Shown: positions 15,410 through 23,862 of the stretch, piece by piece | Layout: the number at the start of each line of letters is the position of its first letter | Numbering within the stretch: the first letter of the stretch is position 1 | Source of the DNA: an uncultured Collinsella sp. | Lineage (GTDB): Bacteria > Actinomycetota > Coriobacteriia > Coriobacteriales > Coriobacteriaceae | Length of the DNA: 40,438 bases | NCBI GenBank assembly: GCA_902470095.1 | Contig: CABRFG010000007.1 | Location: forward strand, 1 to 40,438 | Direction: 5' to 3' | The notes under the pieces: generated by a model | Databases searched by the model: none | Seen by the model: only the letters and a program-made list of their open reading frames with translations | Told to the model about the DNA's origin: nothing | Translations under genes and position numbers: made by a program

Positions 15410-16307
15410 TGTAAAGAAACGTGGCGGATTGGGACGTGGACTCAATGCTTTGGTCTCAGAGGCCGAGTATGAGACCGGCGGTTCGGTTGCATCGGCTTCA
15501 AATGCCGCATCTGAAACAAAACTACCTATTGAGGATATCGTTCCCAACCCTAATCAGCCGCGAATTCACTTTAACGAAACTGAACTTCGCGAGTTGAGCG
15601 AGTCAATCCAAGAACATGGCGTTTTGCAGCCGCTTTTGGTTCGCAAGCATGGAAACGGCTATGAGATCATCGCTGGTGAGCGTCGTTACCAGGCGTCAAA
15701 GCTTGCTGGTCTTGAGGAACTACCTGTCATCATTAAAGAGGTAAATGATGAAGAGATGCTGGCTCTTGCTCTTATCGAAAACCTTCAGCGTTCTGATCTG
15801 AATCCCGTCGAAGAGGCTAAGGGCTATCGCCAACTTATTGATGCCAGCGGGATGACCCAGGAGGCATTGTCGAAGGCAGTAAGCAAGTCACGCTCTGCAA
15901 TTACAAACTCGCTGCGTCTTCTTGATCTCCCCGAAGTAGTTCAGCAGATGATTTTTGAGGGCAAACTTACTGCTGGTCATGCACGTGCGATTCTTGCAGT
16001 TCCCTATGAGGACGCGCGTATTCGACTTGCAGAGAAAGTTGTTACAGAGGGCCTTTCCGTAAGAGCGACAGAAAATCTTGCTCCGTTGTTTTCTGCCGGA
16101 GAGACACCTAAGACGCCAAGGCCTGCGACGCCTCAGTCTTTTAAAAAGGCCGCCCGTGTGCTTCGCCAGGTATTTAATACCAACGTGCGTGTGAAGAGCT
16201 CGCGTGGAAAGAATAAGATCGAGATTGAGTTTAAAGACGAGGAAGAGCTCTCTCGTATTCTTGGCGAAATGATTCAGTTTGATCAAGGAGGCCAAGATGA
16301 GGAATAA
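15402..16307 (+). CDS. parB: Chromosome-partitioning protein ParB (Spo0J)
   Basis: ParB is a CTP-dependent DNA clamp that loads at parS and spreads. The N-terminal domain contains the nucleotide-binding GERRYQASKLAG (92-103); most ParB proteins have Arg where Q97 lies. ENLQRSDLNPVEEAKGY and the helix-turn-helix (TQEALSKAVSKSRSAITNSLRLL) form the parS-binding part, and TAGHARAIL follows. The basic N-terminus RGGLGRGLNAL is the usual ParA-stimulating motif. The 301-residue length is typical. It starts at a GTG overlapping parA, and its own end overlaps the next small gene by 11 bases. Confidence 0.96.
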   Translation: MPSVKKRGGLGRGLNALVSEAEYETGGSVASASNAASETKLPIEDIVPNPNQPRIHFNETELRELSESIQEHGVLQPLLVRKHGNGYEIIAGERRYQASKLAGLEELPVIIKEVNDEEMLALALIENLQRSDLNPVEEAKGYRQLIDASGMTQEALSKAVSKSRSAITNSLRLLDLPEVVQQMIFEGKLTAGHARAILAVPYEDARIRLAEKVVTEGLSVRATENLAPLFSAGETPKTPRPATPQSFKKAARVLRQVFNTNVRVKSSRGKNKIEIEFKDEEELSRILGEMIQFDQGGQDEE

Positions 16308-16551
16308 GATTTTAACAGCGATTGCATTGGCGACGACTGTCGCGGCTGGTGCCTTTGCTGGATATAAGATCGCGACAGACGATGAACTTAGAGGTCGTTT
16401 GCTTCGTGGCGCGCAAGATATCGTCGATACTTCCAAAAAGAAAATGGATGTTATGACAGAAGATGTTGCCATGCGTACTGCTCAGGTAACGAAGAATCCC
16501 AAGATTAATCAAGGCTGGGTCAGCAACCAATGGGAAAATGTAGGCTATTAG
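16297..16551 (+). CDS. Small membrane-anchored YtxH-like protein coupled to parB
   Basis: This 84-residue protein has one N-terminal membrane segment (ILTAIALATTVAAGAFAGY) followed by a charged, helical region with a run of lysines and a polar C-terminus ending QWENVGY. The layout resembles YtxH-type proteins, but I do not recognise a named gene. The ATG at 16297 is preceded by AAGGAGG and lies inside the end of parB (11-base overlap), so it is very probably translated with parAB. A terminator follows 28 bases after the stop. A membrane-anchoring role for the partition system is possible but not shown. Confidence 0.72.
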   Translation: MRNKILTAIALATTVAAGAFAGYKIATDDELRGRLLRGAQDIVDTSKKKMDVMTEDVAMRTAQVTKNPKINQGWVSNQWENVGY

Positions 16552-16578
16552 GTACCTAACAATTACTCAGCATATTCT

Positions 16579-16620
16579 AAGGGGTCCTTGTCTGATTCAC
16601 GAGGCAAGGACCCCTTATTT
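16579..16620 (+). terminator. Terminator of the rsmG-parAB transcript
   Basis: A 12-bp perfect stem (AAGGGGTCCTTG at 16579-16590 with CAAGGACCCCTT at 16605-16616) and a 14-base loop are followed by ATTTT. Confidence 0.88.
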
Positions 16621-16678
16621 TGACCGTAAAAATGGGACCAGCAGCAGCTGATTCAAAATTAAGGTTATTAAATGAAAC

Positions 16679-16709
16679 GGCCACGGTTGCATATCCTGCA
16701 ACCGTGGCC
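16679..16709 (-). terminator. Hairpin downstream of rlmN, probable terminator
   Basis: A 12-bp perfect stem (GGCCACGGTTGC with GCAACCGTGGCC, 7-base loop), read leftward, is followed by GTTTCATTT, a modest T-rich tail. It lies about 40 bases past the rlmN stop. Confidence 0.65.
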
Positions 16710-16715
16710 GTTCGA

Positions 16716-16731
16716 TGTTTCACATGAAACG
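16716..16731. promoter_or_regulatory. parS-like sequence between parAB and rlmN
   Basis: TGTTTCACATGAAACG matches perfect parS at 14 of 16 positions (mismatches at 9 and 16). It lies 2.1 kb right of the perfect triplet and may be a weak ParB site. Confidence 0.5.
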
Positions 16732-16749
16732 TTTTGGGGTGCGACTCCC

Positions 16750-17802
16750 CTATGCGTTCTTCTGAACTTTGAAGCGCTGCTTCAGCTGTCCGCAAGCGGC
16801 GTCAATATCGTTACCACGGGAGTTACGAATCGTGGTCTCGATGCCACGGGACTCAAGACGACGCTGAAGATCCTCAACCTTATGAATCGGCGACGGCTTG
16901 AGCGGGCTGCCCTCGATGTCGTTAAGCTGAATGAGGTTAACGTGGCACAGCGTTCCCTCGCAGAAGTCGCAGAGCGCCTGCATCTCGGGATTCGTATCGT
17001 TGACGCCTTCGATCATTGCATACTCATAGGTCGGGCGGCGGCCAGTCTTCTCGGTGTAGAGCTGAAGCGCTTCGTGAAGGCGAAGCAGCGTGTACTTCTT
17101 AACACCGGGCATGAGCTTATTGCGCGTCGACTGGATGGCGGAATGCAGTGAAACAGCAAGCGTGAACTGCTCGGGGATGTCGGCAAATTTGCGAATACCG
17201 GGAATAACGCCACTGGTAGAGACGGTGAGGTGACGAGCGCCGATACCGATGCCATCGGGGTCGTTGAGAATTCGCAGCGCCTTGAGAACCTCGTCGTAGT
17301 TGGCAAACGGCTCGCCCTGGCCCATGAAGACAACGCTCGTGGCACGCTCGCCAAAGTCGTTGGATACATGAAGTACCTGGTCGACAATCTCTTGAGCGGT
17401 CAGAGAACGCTTGAGGCCGTTGAGACCGGTAGCGCAGAAGGCACAGCCCATGCCACAGCCTGCCTGGGTGGAAACGCAGACGGAAAGCTTGTTACGACGG
17501 GGCATGCCAACAGTCTCGACGGAAACGCCGTCGTGGTACTCGAGCAGATACTTGCGCGAGCCATCTTTGGAAACTTGCTTGGTGAGTTCAGTGGGCGTGT
17601 CAAAGGCAAAAGCCTCTTTAAGCTGCTCGCGGAAAGCCTTGGGAAGGTTGGTCATATCGTCAAACGAACAAACGTTCTTCTCGAAGACCCATTCGATGAG
17701 CTGCTTCGCGCGGAAGGCGGGCTGGCCAAGTTCGGCCACGAGCTCGCGAATATCGTTTTGGCTCAAGTCGCGAATGTCCTGAGATTTAGTCCTGGGATTC
17801 AT
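16750..17802 (-). CDS. rlmN: 23S rRNA (adenine-C2)/tRNA methyltransferase RlmN
   Basis: RlmN is a radical-SAM enzyme that methylates C2 of A2503 in 23S rRNA and of A37 in some tRNAs. The 4Fe-4S motif CGMGCAFC is present in TQAGCGMGCAFCATG, with MGQGEPFANY and VSTSGVIPGIRKFAD typical of the family. The N-terminal part (GQPAFRAKQLIEWVFEKNV) is the usual RlmN accessory domain. The 350-residue length matches. It is transcribed leftward, divergent from ddl, and followed by a hairpin terminator. Confidence 0.96.
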   Translation of the reverse strand: MNPRTKSQDIRDLSQNDIRELVAELGQPAFRAKQLIEWVFEKNVCSFDDMTNLPKAFREQLKEAFAFDTPTELTKQVSKDGSRKYLLEYHDGVSVETVGMPRRNKLSVCVSTQAGCGMGCAFCATGLNGLKRSLTAQEIVDQVLHVSNDFGERATSVVFMGQGEPFANYDEVLKALRILNDPDGIGIGARHLTVSTSGVIPGIRKFADIPEQFTLAVSLHSAIQSTRNKLMPGVKKYTLLRLHEALQLYTEKTGRRPTYEYAMIEGVNDTNPEMQALCDFCEGTLCHVNLIQLNDIEGSPLKPSPIHKVEDLQRRLESRGIETTIRNSRGNDIDAACGQLKQRFKVQKNA

Positions 17803-17817
17803 GGAAGCCTTTCGATT

Positions 17818-17847
17818 TTGGGGAAACGTAGAGGGTATCGCTACAAT
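17818..17847 (+). promoter_or_regulatory. Possible ddl promoter
   Basis: TACAAT (17842-17847) is a good -10 about 40 bases before the ddl start. The candidate -35 TTGGGG (17818-17823) is weak, with an 18-base spacer. Confidence 0.4.
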
Positions 17848-17887
17848 ATGGTATCAGCTGCAGAAATTATAGAGGAGGAGTCTGCCC

Positions 17888-18853
17888 ATGCCGGGTAAAA
17901 GCCTAGAGAACATGCACGTAGCGGTCTTGGCGGGCGGTCATTCCGCTGAGCGCGAGATCTCGCTCAATTCGGGAAAGAACGTTGTAGTGGCACTGAAGGA
18001 AGCCGGCTACACTTCGGTGGAGCTGCTCGACACGGCTGCCGATGATTTTATGGTAACCATGGCGACCGGCGGCTTTGACGTGGCGTTTATCGCCATGCAC
18101 GGTGCCGGCGGCGAGGATGGCGCCATGCAGGGCGCCATGGAGACCCTGGGTATCCCCTACACGGCCTCGGGCGTGCTTGCCAGCGCCTGCGGTGCCGACA
18201 AAGAGGTCTCTAAGCTCCTGTACGCCAAGGCGGGCATTCCCATTGCCCCCGGCCTCGCACTCGAGGTGGGCGATGAAGTCGATATCGATCATATCGTCGA
18301 GGTTTGTGGCGAGCGCTGCTTTGTGAAGCCGGCCGTCAACGGTTCCAGCTATGGCATTTCCCTGGTCCATGAGCCCTCCGAGCTGCCCGCGGCAATTGCC
18401 AAGGCGTTTGAGTACGGCGACAAAGTGCTGGTCGAGAAGTGCATCGAGGGTACCGAGATCACCGTCGGCGTGTACGGCGAGGACGACGTGCGCGCCCTGC
18501 CGATTGTCGAGATTCGCAAGCCCGAGGACTGTGAGTTCTACGATCTGGACGTGAAGTATGTCGACCCTACGGACATCCATCGTATTCCGGCGCAGATTTC
18601 ACCCGAGAATTACGCTCGCGCTCAGGAGCTTGCCTGCGCTGCTCACAAGGCCCTCGGTTGCCTGGGCATCTCGCGCAGCGATTTTATCGTGAGCGAGGAC
18701 GGCCCCGTCATCCTCGAGACCAATACCATTCCCGGCATGACCGATACGTCGCTGTATCCGGATGAGATTCGCCACACAGATGACATGACGTTCCCGCAGG
18801 TCTGTGACAGTCTGATCCGTATGGGCCTTCGTCGAGCGGGCATTGCATGCTAA
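17888..18853 (+). CDS. ddl: D-alanine--D-alanine ligase
   Basis: Ddl joins two D-alanines using ATP for the peptidoglycan stem peptide. It is an ATP-grasp protein of 321 residues. GGHSAEREISLNSG lies near the N-terminus, MHGAGGEDG carries the nucleotide and substrate loop, and the C-terminus has ILETNTIPGMT. The omega-loop FYDLDVKY keeps the lysine-tyrosine pair seen in D-Ala:D-Ala enzymes, so there is no sign of D-lactate specificity. A GAGGAGG site precedes the ATG. Its last seven bases overlap the start of the DinG-like gene. Confidence 0.95.
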   Translation: MPGKSLENMHVAVLAGGHSAEREISLNSGKNVVVALKEAGYTSVELLDTAADDFMVTMATGGFDVAFIAMHGAGGEDGAMQGAMETLGIPYTASGVLASACGADKEVSKLLYAKAGIPIAPGLALEVGDEVDIDHIVEVCGERCFVKPAVNGSSYGISLVHEPSELPAAIAKAFEYGDKVLVEKCIEGTEITVGVYGEDDVRALPIVEIRKPEDCEFYDLDVKYVDPTDIHRIPAQISPENYARAQELACAAHKALGCLGISRSDFIVSEDGPVILETNTIPGMTDTSLYPDEIRHTDDMTFPQVCDSLIRMGLRRAGIAC

Positions 18854-21741
18854 TCGAGGACGCGGTTTCGTCAGGAACGCCGCAGTTTGTCATCGACTCC
18901 TATGCCACGCTTGCCGAGCGCGCCAAAACGCAGTCCTTCGGCCTTATCGAGGAAGATGTGATCGTCCTCGATACCGAGACCACGGGTCTTTCGGTGCAGG
19001 ACAATGAGCTGATCGAGATCTCGGCGGCCCGCCTTTCGGGCCGCGAGGTCGTCGACCGCTTCGATACCTTCGTGCATCCCAAGCAACTGATTCCCGCCGA
19101 GATTACCGAGCTCACGAGCATTACAAATGCCGATGTGGCAGATGCCCCGTCGGCCGTTGAGGCCGTCGCCGCTCTCGCCGATTTTGTCGGTGGTTGCCCG
19201 GTGATCGCACATAACGCCACGTTCGACCGCTCGTTTATCGAGTCGGTCAAAGGCGGCGTCAACGTGAGCGATATCTGGATCGATTCGCTGGCGCTGTCGC
19301 GCATCGCGCTTCCGCGCCTGGCCTCGCACAAGCTGTCTTTTATGGCCGATCTGTTTGGCTGTGACTCGGTATCACACCGTGCCAATGCCGACGTCGACGC
19401 CCTGTGTGGCGTATGGCGCGTGTTGCTCGTGGCGCTCACCGACTTGCCTCAGGGCCTCATGGCGCGACTAGCCGACATGCATCCGGATGTGCCTTGGTCC
19501 TATCGTCCTATCTTCTCATTCTTGGCAGGGCAGAACCCTGGTTCTATCTTCTCTCTCAGCGCCGCTCGTACTGACGTTCTCAAGGCCGATCGCGCCGACG
19601 ATCGGGTGGACGCCGACGAACTGCCGGTCCTCAAGATGCCGAGTCGTGAGGAGATTGAGGCAGACTATGCGCCAGGTGGCCTGGTCAATCGCATGTATCC
19701 CACCTACGAGCCGCGTGATGAGCAGATCGCGATGGCGCTCGAGGTCCGCGATGCGCTGGTCACGGGCACCCATCGTGTAATTGAGGCGGGCACGGGCGTC
19801 GGCAAATCGATGGCCTATCTGGTGCCTTTTGCCGAGGCAGCGCGCCGTAACAACATCACGGTTGGTATTGCGACCAAATCGAACAATCTTGCCGACCAGC
19901 TCATGTACCATGAGCTGCCAAAACTTGCCGAGCAACTGGACGGTGGTCTGTCATTTTGCGCTCTCAAGGGCTATGACCACTATCCGTGCCTGCGCAAGCT
20001 TGAGCGCATGAGCCGAGGCCAGGTCGAGATTACCACCAAGCGCGATCCGGCGGACACGCTCACGGCGGTCGCGGTCATTATGGCGTATGTCTGCCAATCA
20101 GCCGATGGCGACCTCGACTCGCTCGGCATTCGGTGGCGCAGCGTCAACCGCCCCGACTTTACGACGGCCTCGGGCGAGTGTGCTCGTCGCCTCTGCCCGT
20201 TTTTCCCTGATAAATGTTTGGTCCACGGCGCTCGCCGTCGTGCGGCGCATGCCGATGTGGTGGTCACCAACCATTCCCTGCTGTTCCGCAATGTCGCGGC
20301 CGAGGGCAGGATTTTACCTCCGATTCGTCATTGGGTAATCGACGAGGCCCATTCCATCGAGCGCGAGGCGCGCCGTCAGTGGGCGCGCGTGGTGTCGGCG
20401 GATGAATCGCGCGTTCTGTTTGAGCGCCTGGGTGGCTCGAGCACCGGCGCGCTAAGCCAGGTTTCCCGTGATTTGGCAACCTCCGAGGGCTCTACGCTCT
20501 ATCTGGGCCTTACTGCCAAGGCGACGTCGACGGTTGCACGCGCGAGCATGGCAATCGCCGACGTGTTCGATGGCGTTCGCGAGCTCGGTCGCCGTGCCCG
20601 TGGGGGTTATGACAATGCCAATCTATGGATTGGCCCCGAGCTGCGCGAATCTGACGACTGGCATGATTTCTTACAGTCGGCCTACGCTGCCATCGACGCA
20701 TTGGAACAGGCTGACAAGAGCGTCGACGCGCTGGTGCAAGCCGTCGCCGCCGACAAGCCCGAGGTTGTTGTCGACCTGGGTGATATCTCGCGCCGCCTGC
20801 ACGAGCTGGCCGAGAACCTCAAACTCATCATTGATGGCACCGATGAACACTACGTGTATTCGTTGCAGGTCAATCGCAGGCTGCGTGCCGGCGGAGAGTC
20901 AATGACCGCAGAGCGCATCGACATTGGCGAGGCCTTGGCAACCGAATGGCTGCCCGAGGTTCACACGGCTATCTTTGCCTCGGCGACCATGACGGTGTCC
21001 AAAAGCTTTGAACACTTTAACCACGCGGTCGGCCTCGATCGCATCGGTGCTTCAACATCCTCATCGCTGCACTTGGACTCGAGCTACGACTTCGATTCGA
21101 ACATGGCTGTAGTCGTTGCGGGCGATATCCCCGATCCGCGCGATCGCGAGAGCTATCTTACGGCGCTCGAGCGCGTGCTGGTCGACGCCCATCTTGCCAT
21201 GGGCGGATCGGTGCTCACACTGTTCACCAATCGGCGCGACATGGAAGACCTGTACGCCCGCGTTGAGCCCAAGATGGCCCGTGCGGGTCTGGAGCTCAAC
21301 TGCCAGCAGCGCAACTCATCTCCTCGTCGCCTGCGCGATCGGTTTATCAACGAGCCGACTTCATCGCTTTTTGCGCTTAAGGCCTTCTGGGAGGGATTCG
21401 ACGCCAGCGGCGAGACGCTGCGTTGCGTCATCATTCCCAAGCTGCCGTTCTCGAGCCCCACGGACCCGCTCTCGTGCGAGCGCAACCTGCGCGAAGACCG
21501 CGCTTGGGCGCGCTATTCGCTGCCCGAGGCGGTGCTCGAGGTCAAGCAGGCGGCCGGCCGCCTTATCCGCTCGTCGACCGATTGCGGCGTGCTGATTCTG
21601 GCCGACCCGCGCCTGGTGACGAAGGGCTACGGAAAGAAGTTCTTAACGTCGCTGCCCACGAGCTCCTACCAGCGCATCGAATCGGCGCAGATCGGGCACT
21701 ATCTGCAACTGTGGCGCGCACGCCACGAGCGGCGGCGCTAA
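18847..21741 (+). CDS. dinG: DinG-family helicase with N-terminal DEDDh exonuclease domain
   Basis: This 964-residue protein fuses an epsilon-type 3'-5' exonuclease to an XPD/DinG-like superfamily 2 helicase. Exonuclease motifs are DTETTGL (42-48), HNATFDRSF (about 122) and HRANADVDAL (about 180). The helicase has Walker A EAGTGVGKS (313-321), DEAH (499-502) and motif VI QAAGRLIR. Four cysteines, C381, C445, C450 and C457, are placed to bind the iron-sulphur cluster found in XPD-like helicases. The combination matches Gram-positive DinG, in which the B. subtilis protein acts as a nuclease. Probable role: DNA repair or R-loop and damage processing. It overlaps ddl by seven bases, and its stop codon overlaps that of the convergent WYL gene. 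Confidence 0.92.
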   Translation: MLIEDAVSSGTPQFVIDSYATLAERAKTQSFGLIEEDVIVLDTETTGLSVQDNELIEISAARLSGREVVDRFDTFVHPKQLIPAEITELTSITNADVADAPSAVEAVAALADFVGGCPVIAHNATFDRSFIESVKGGVNVSDIWIDSLALSRIALPRLASHKLSFMADLFGCDSVSHRANADVDALCGVWRVLLVALTDLPQGLMARLADMHPDVPWSYRPIFSFLAGQNPGSIFSLSAARTDVLKADRADDRVDADELPVLKMPSREEIEADYAPGGLVNRMYPTYEPRDEQIAMALEVRDALVTGTHRVIEAGTGVGKSMAYLVPFAEAARRNNITVGIATKSNNLADQLMYHELPKLAEQLDGGLSFCALKGYDHYPCLRKLERMSRGQVEITTKRDPADTLTAVAVIMAYVCQSADGDLDSLGIRWRSVNRPDFTTASGECARRLCPFFPDKCLVHGARRRAAHADVVVTNHSLLFRNVAAEGRILPPIRHWVIDEAHSIEREARRQWARVVSADESRVLFERLGGSSTGALSQVSRDLATSEGSTLYLGLTAKATSTVARASMAIADVFDGVRELGRRARGGYDNANLWIGPELRESDDWHDFLQSAYAAIDALEQADKSVDALVQAVAADKPEVVVDLGDISRRLHELAENLKLIIDGTDEHYVYSLQVNRRLRAGGESMTAERIDIGEALATEWLPEVHTAIFASATMTVSKSFEHFNHAVGLDRIGASTSSSLHLDSSYDFDSNMAVVVAGDIPDPRDRESYLTALERVLVDAHLAMGGSVLTLFTNRRDMEDLYARVEPKMARAGLELNCQQRNSSPRRLRDRFINEPTSSLFALKAFWEGFDASGETLRCVIIPKLPFSSPTDPLSCERNLREDRAWARYSLPEAVLEVKQAAGRLIRSSTDCGVLILADPRLVTKGYGKKFLTSLPTSSYQRIESAQIGHYLQLWRARHERRR

Positions 21742-22655
21742 AGCGGACAGACGAGGGTTTTTGCCATATCGCACAGGCGCTTTGACAGGGTGGGGCCATC
21801 CAAGATGCGGATGGCCCCACCCGCTGCGATTATCTGGCTCAGTAGCCAACGCTCGGAGCCGTAATGCACGGTTACCGTTGCCATGTCTGCCCCGCTGTGC
21901 TCGATTAGAGTGATGCCGGCCCAGTCCAGATGCTCCGCCATATCGAATGGCATCAAGAGCTTTGCGCTACGCTGTGTCCGGGCAAGGGAATCGCGGAGGG
22001 ATGCAACGTCCGGTGCGTGAGGCACGACGGAGTCTTCCGTCAAGGCGAGTCCCTCGATTTTATCCATGCGATAGGTGCGCTGCTCATCGACTGTGATGTC
22101 CCAGGCAATCAGGTATGTTTGGTCGCCGTTTGCCGTAATGCGCAAGGGGTCGACCAGACGCTCGCGTGGCCGTGCATCGTCCATCGAGCGATACGAGATG
22201 CGGCAGCGAACGCCGTCCTGAATGGCGCAGCTCAGCTGCTGCCAGTGCGACCCGTGGTTGACGGTGTCAAAGACGCGCTGGTTATAGCCGAGCTCTTCGG
22301 GCAGAAGGGCATGTCGAATCCGAGCTGCCGTCTGCGGCTCGATCCCCAACGATTCAAGTTCATGGTTGAGCACAGCGCCTTCGGCGGCACTCAGGCGCAG
22401 CGGTAGCACACGTCCGGCGTCACCGGTGAGAACCACACGCTCGCCGTGGCATTCGCAGATGATGCGCGCACCCGATTCTCGGTCCGCGAGCGTCGAGACG
22501 ATCTCGAGAATCTCGTCGAGCGATACTCCCGTGATGTCAAAGCGGCCGCAAATTTCGGTTCGTGTCATGCCGCTCTCGCCGGCGGCGTAGAGGGCCTCCA
22601 TGATGTCGATGGCGCGCGAGAGTCTCTGCTCGCTGGTGAGTTTACGCACGGGCAT
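21738..22655 (-). CDS. WYL-domain regulator (PafC-like)
   Basis: This is a 305-residue transcription regulator. An N-terminal winged helix (about 1-60) is followed by a WYL domain (RISYRSMDDARPRERLVDP, then YLIAWD and YRMDKIEGL) and a C-terminal WCX-type extension. WYL proteins sense nucleic acid or nucleotide ligands. In mycobacteria the paired PafB and PafC activate a LexA-independent DNA-damage response. I use the ATG at 22655; the frame stays open to a TTG at 22676 that lacks a ribosome site. It overlaps the end of its WYL partner by 14 bases, and its stop codon overlaps the dinG stop tail-to-tail. Confidence 0.85.
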   Translation of the reverse strand: MPVRKLTSEQRLSRAIDIMEALYAAGESGMTRTEICGRFDITGVSLDEILEIVSTLADRESGARIICECHGERVVLTGDAGRVLPLRLSAAEGAVLNHELESLGIEPQTAARIRHALLPEELGYNQRVFDTVNHGSHWQQLSCAIQDGVRCRISYRSMDDARPRERLVDPLRITANGDQTYLIAWDITVDEQRTYRMDKIEGLALTEDSVVPHAPDVASLRDSLARTQRSAKLLMPFDMAEHLDWAGITLIEHSGADMATVTVHYGSERWLLSQIIAAGGAIRILDGPTLSKRLCDMAKTLVCPL

Positions 22656-23664
22656 GCTCGTGCACCGTCCTTTCAATGAGGTGGTTCCACGCCTGCTTGA
22701 GCGATTTGGGGGCCATGGGCCTCATGCCGTCCATGGCGTGGGCCATGCAAAATGAGGCGGCGGCTTCAAGGTCGCGCACGTCAACGGTCCAGATCCATCC
22801 CGCATCGGTGTGTGCGAGCTCACCTCGCCCGCGCGTGAGGCCGTTGATCATATCGATCTGCGTCTGAGGGGCGAACGAGAACGTGGCTGCAACGGGCGGT
22901 CGGTCGGCGAAATCGAATTCAAAGAACAGATAGTCGTTGAGATTGAAGTCCGCAGGGATGGCGTAGGCCTTCGAAGGACGCCAAGCGCGAACGATACGGT
23001 CGCAGCGGAATGTCCTGATGTCGTCGGTGACATTGTCGAGGCCGCAGAAGTACGCCACGCCCTCGCGTTCGAACATGCCGTAGACACAGACGGTACGTTC
23101 TTTCTGCTCGCCGCGTCCGTTCTGATATAAAAATCGCAGCGCGCATCGCTCGGCAAAGGCGCTCCATACCGCATCGACGGTGGGAGAGCGGCGGATCGGT
23201 ACTTCGTCCACCGCCGACATGCCGGTGAGGTAGGCAATTTTGGAGCGAATATCGGCAAGCGGCGCGGCAAAGGTGGAAGAGCCGGCCGCTAGCGTCTGGT
23301 CGATGGCGTTGAGTAGGATGTCGGCGTCGTCTGCGGTGATGAGGCCGCCTGCAGCAAACGTGTGCTCGCGGTCGATTGTCCACGAGCTTTCCTCGGTCTC
23401 CTGCGCACCGGCGGGGCGAACCTCCTTGATTAAGATGCCACGCTCGAGCAGTTTGTCACGATCGCGCCGAAACTTGCGCTTATCCGAGTCGATGTTGCCC
23501 GAGCCATATCCCAGGTCAGAATCCAAGACAATCTGCTCGGTCGTCAGCGGTTCGGGGGAGCTGTTGAGCACAAAGAAAAGATTGAGGATGCGCTGAGCCG
23601 TTTTATCGAAACCGGGCTCCGAATTCCCCTTTTTAATTGTTGCGGTCGCGTCGCTTGCCGTCAT
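22642..23664 (-). CDS. WYL-domain regulator (PafB-like)
   Basis: A 340-residue protein, first of the two-gene WYL operon. It has an N-terminal helix-turn-helix (TAQRILNLFFVLNSSPEPLTTEQI, with the wing RKFRRDRDKLLERGILI), a WYL domain (LRFLYQNGRGEQKERTV, then YFCGLD and RTFRCDRIVRAW) and a C-terminal extension. Sequence classes within the pair differ, as in actinobacterial PafB/PafC, where both are needed to activate DNA-repair genes. A GAGGA site lies close before the ATG. It diverges from the M28-like gene across a 198-base gap. The PafB assignment is by architecture and pairing only. Confidence 0.85.
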   Translation of the reverse strand: MTASDATATIKKGNSEPGFDKTAQRILNLFFVLNSSPEPLTTEQIVLDSDLGYGSGNIDSDKRKFRRDRDKLLERGILIKEVRPAGAQETEESSWTIDREHTFAAGGLITADDADILLNAIDQTLAAGSSTFAAPLADIRSKIAYLTGMSAVDEVPIRRSPTVDAVWSAFAERCALRFLYQNGRGEQKERTVCVYGMFEREGVAYFCGLDNVTDDIRTFRCDRIVRAWRPSKAYAIPADFNLNDYLFFEFDFADRPPVAATFSFAPQTQIDMINGLTRGRGELAHTDAGWIWTVDVRDLEAAASFCMAHAMDGMRPMAPKSLKQAWNHLIERTVHEHARA

Positions 23665-23862
23665 AGAGTCCTCGCATGAGAAGGTGGTTTGCTGCCATGA
23701 TTTTAGTCCGATATGGAGATTAGGCTATATCCTTGTCCGCTCGAGGCGTTAAGATGGCCCGAATTCGGTCGTTTGCGCTCGCTCGGGGTATACTTTCGAC
23801 TATATACGGTTCTAATGTGCATGCATTGGGCCTATTTGTCGGATTATGGATGTGGAGCGCAC

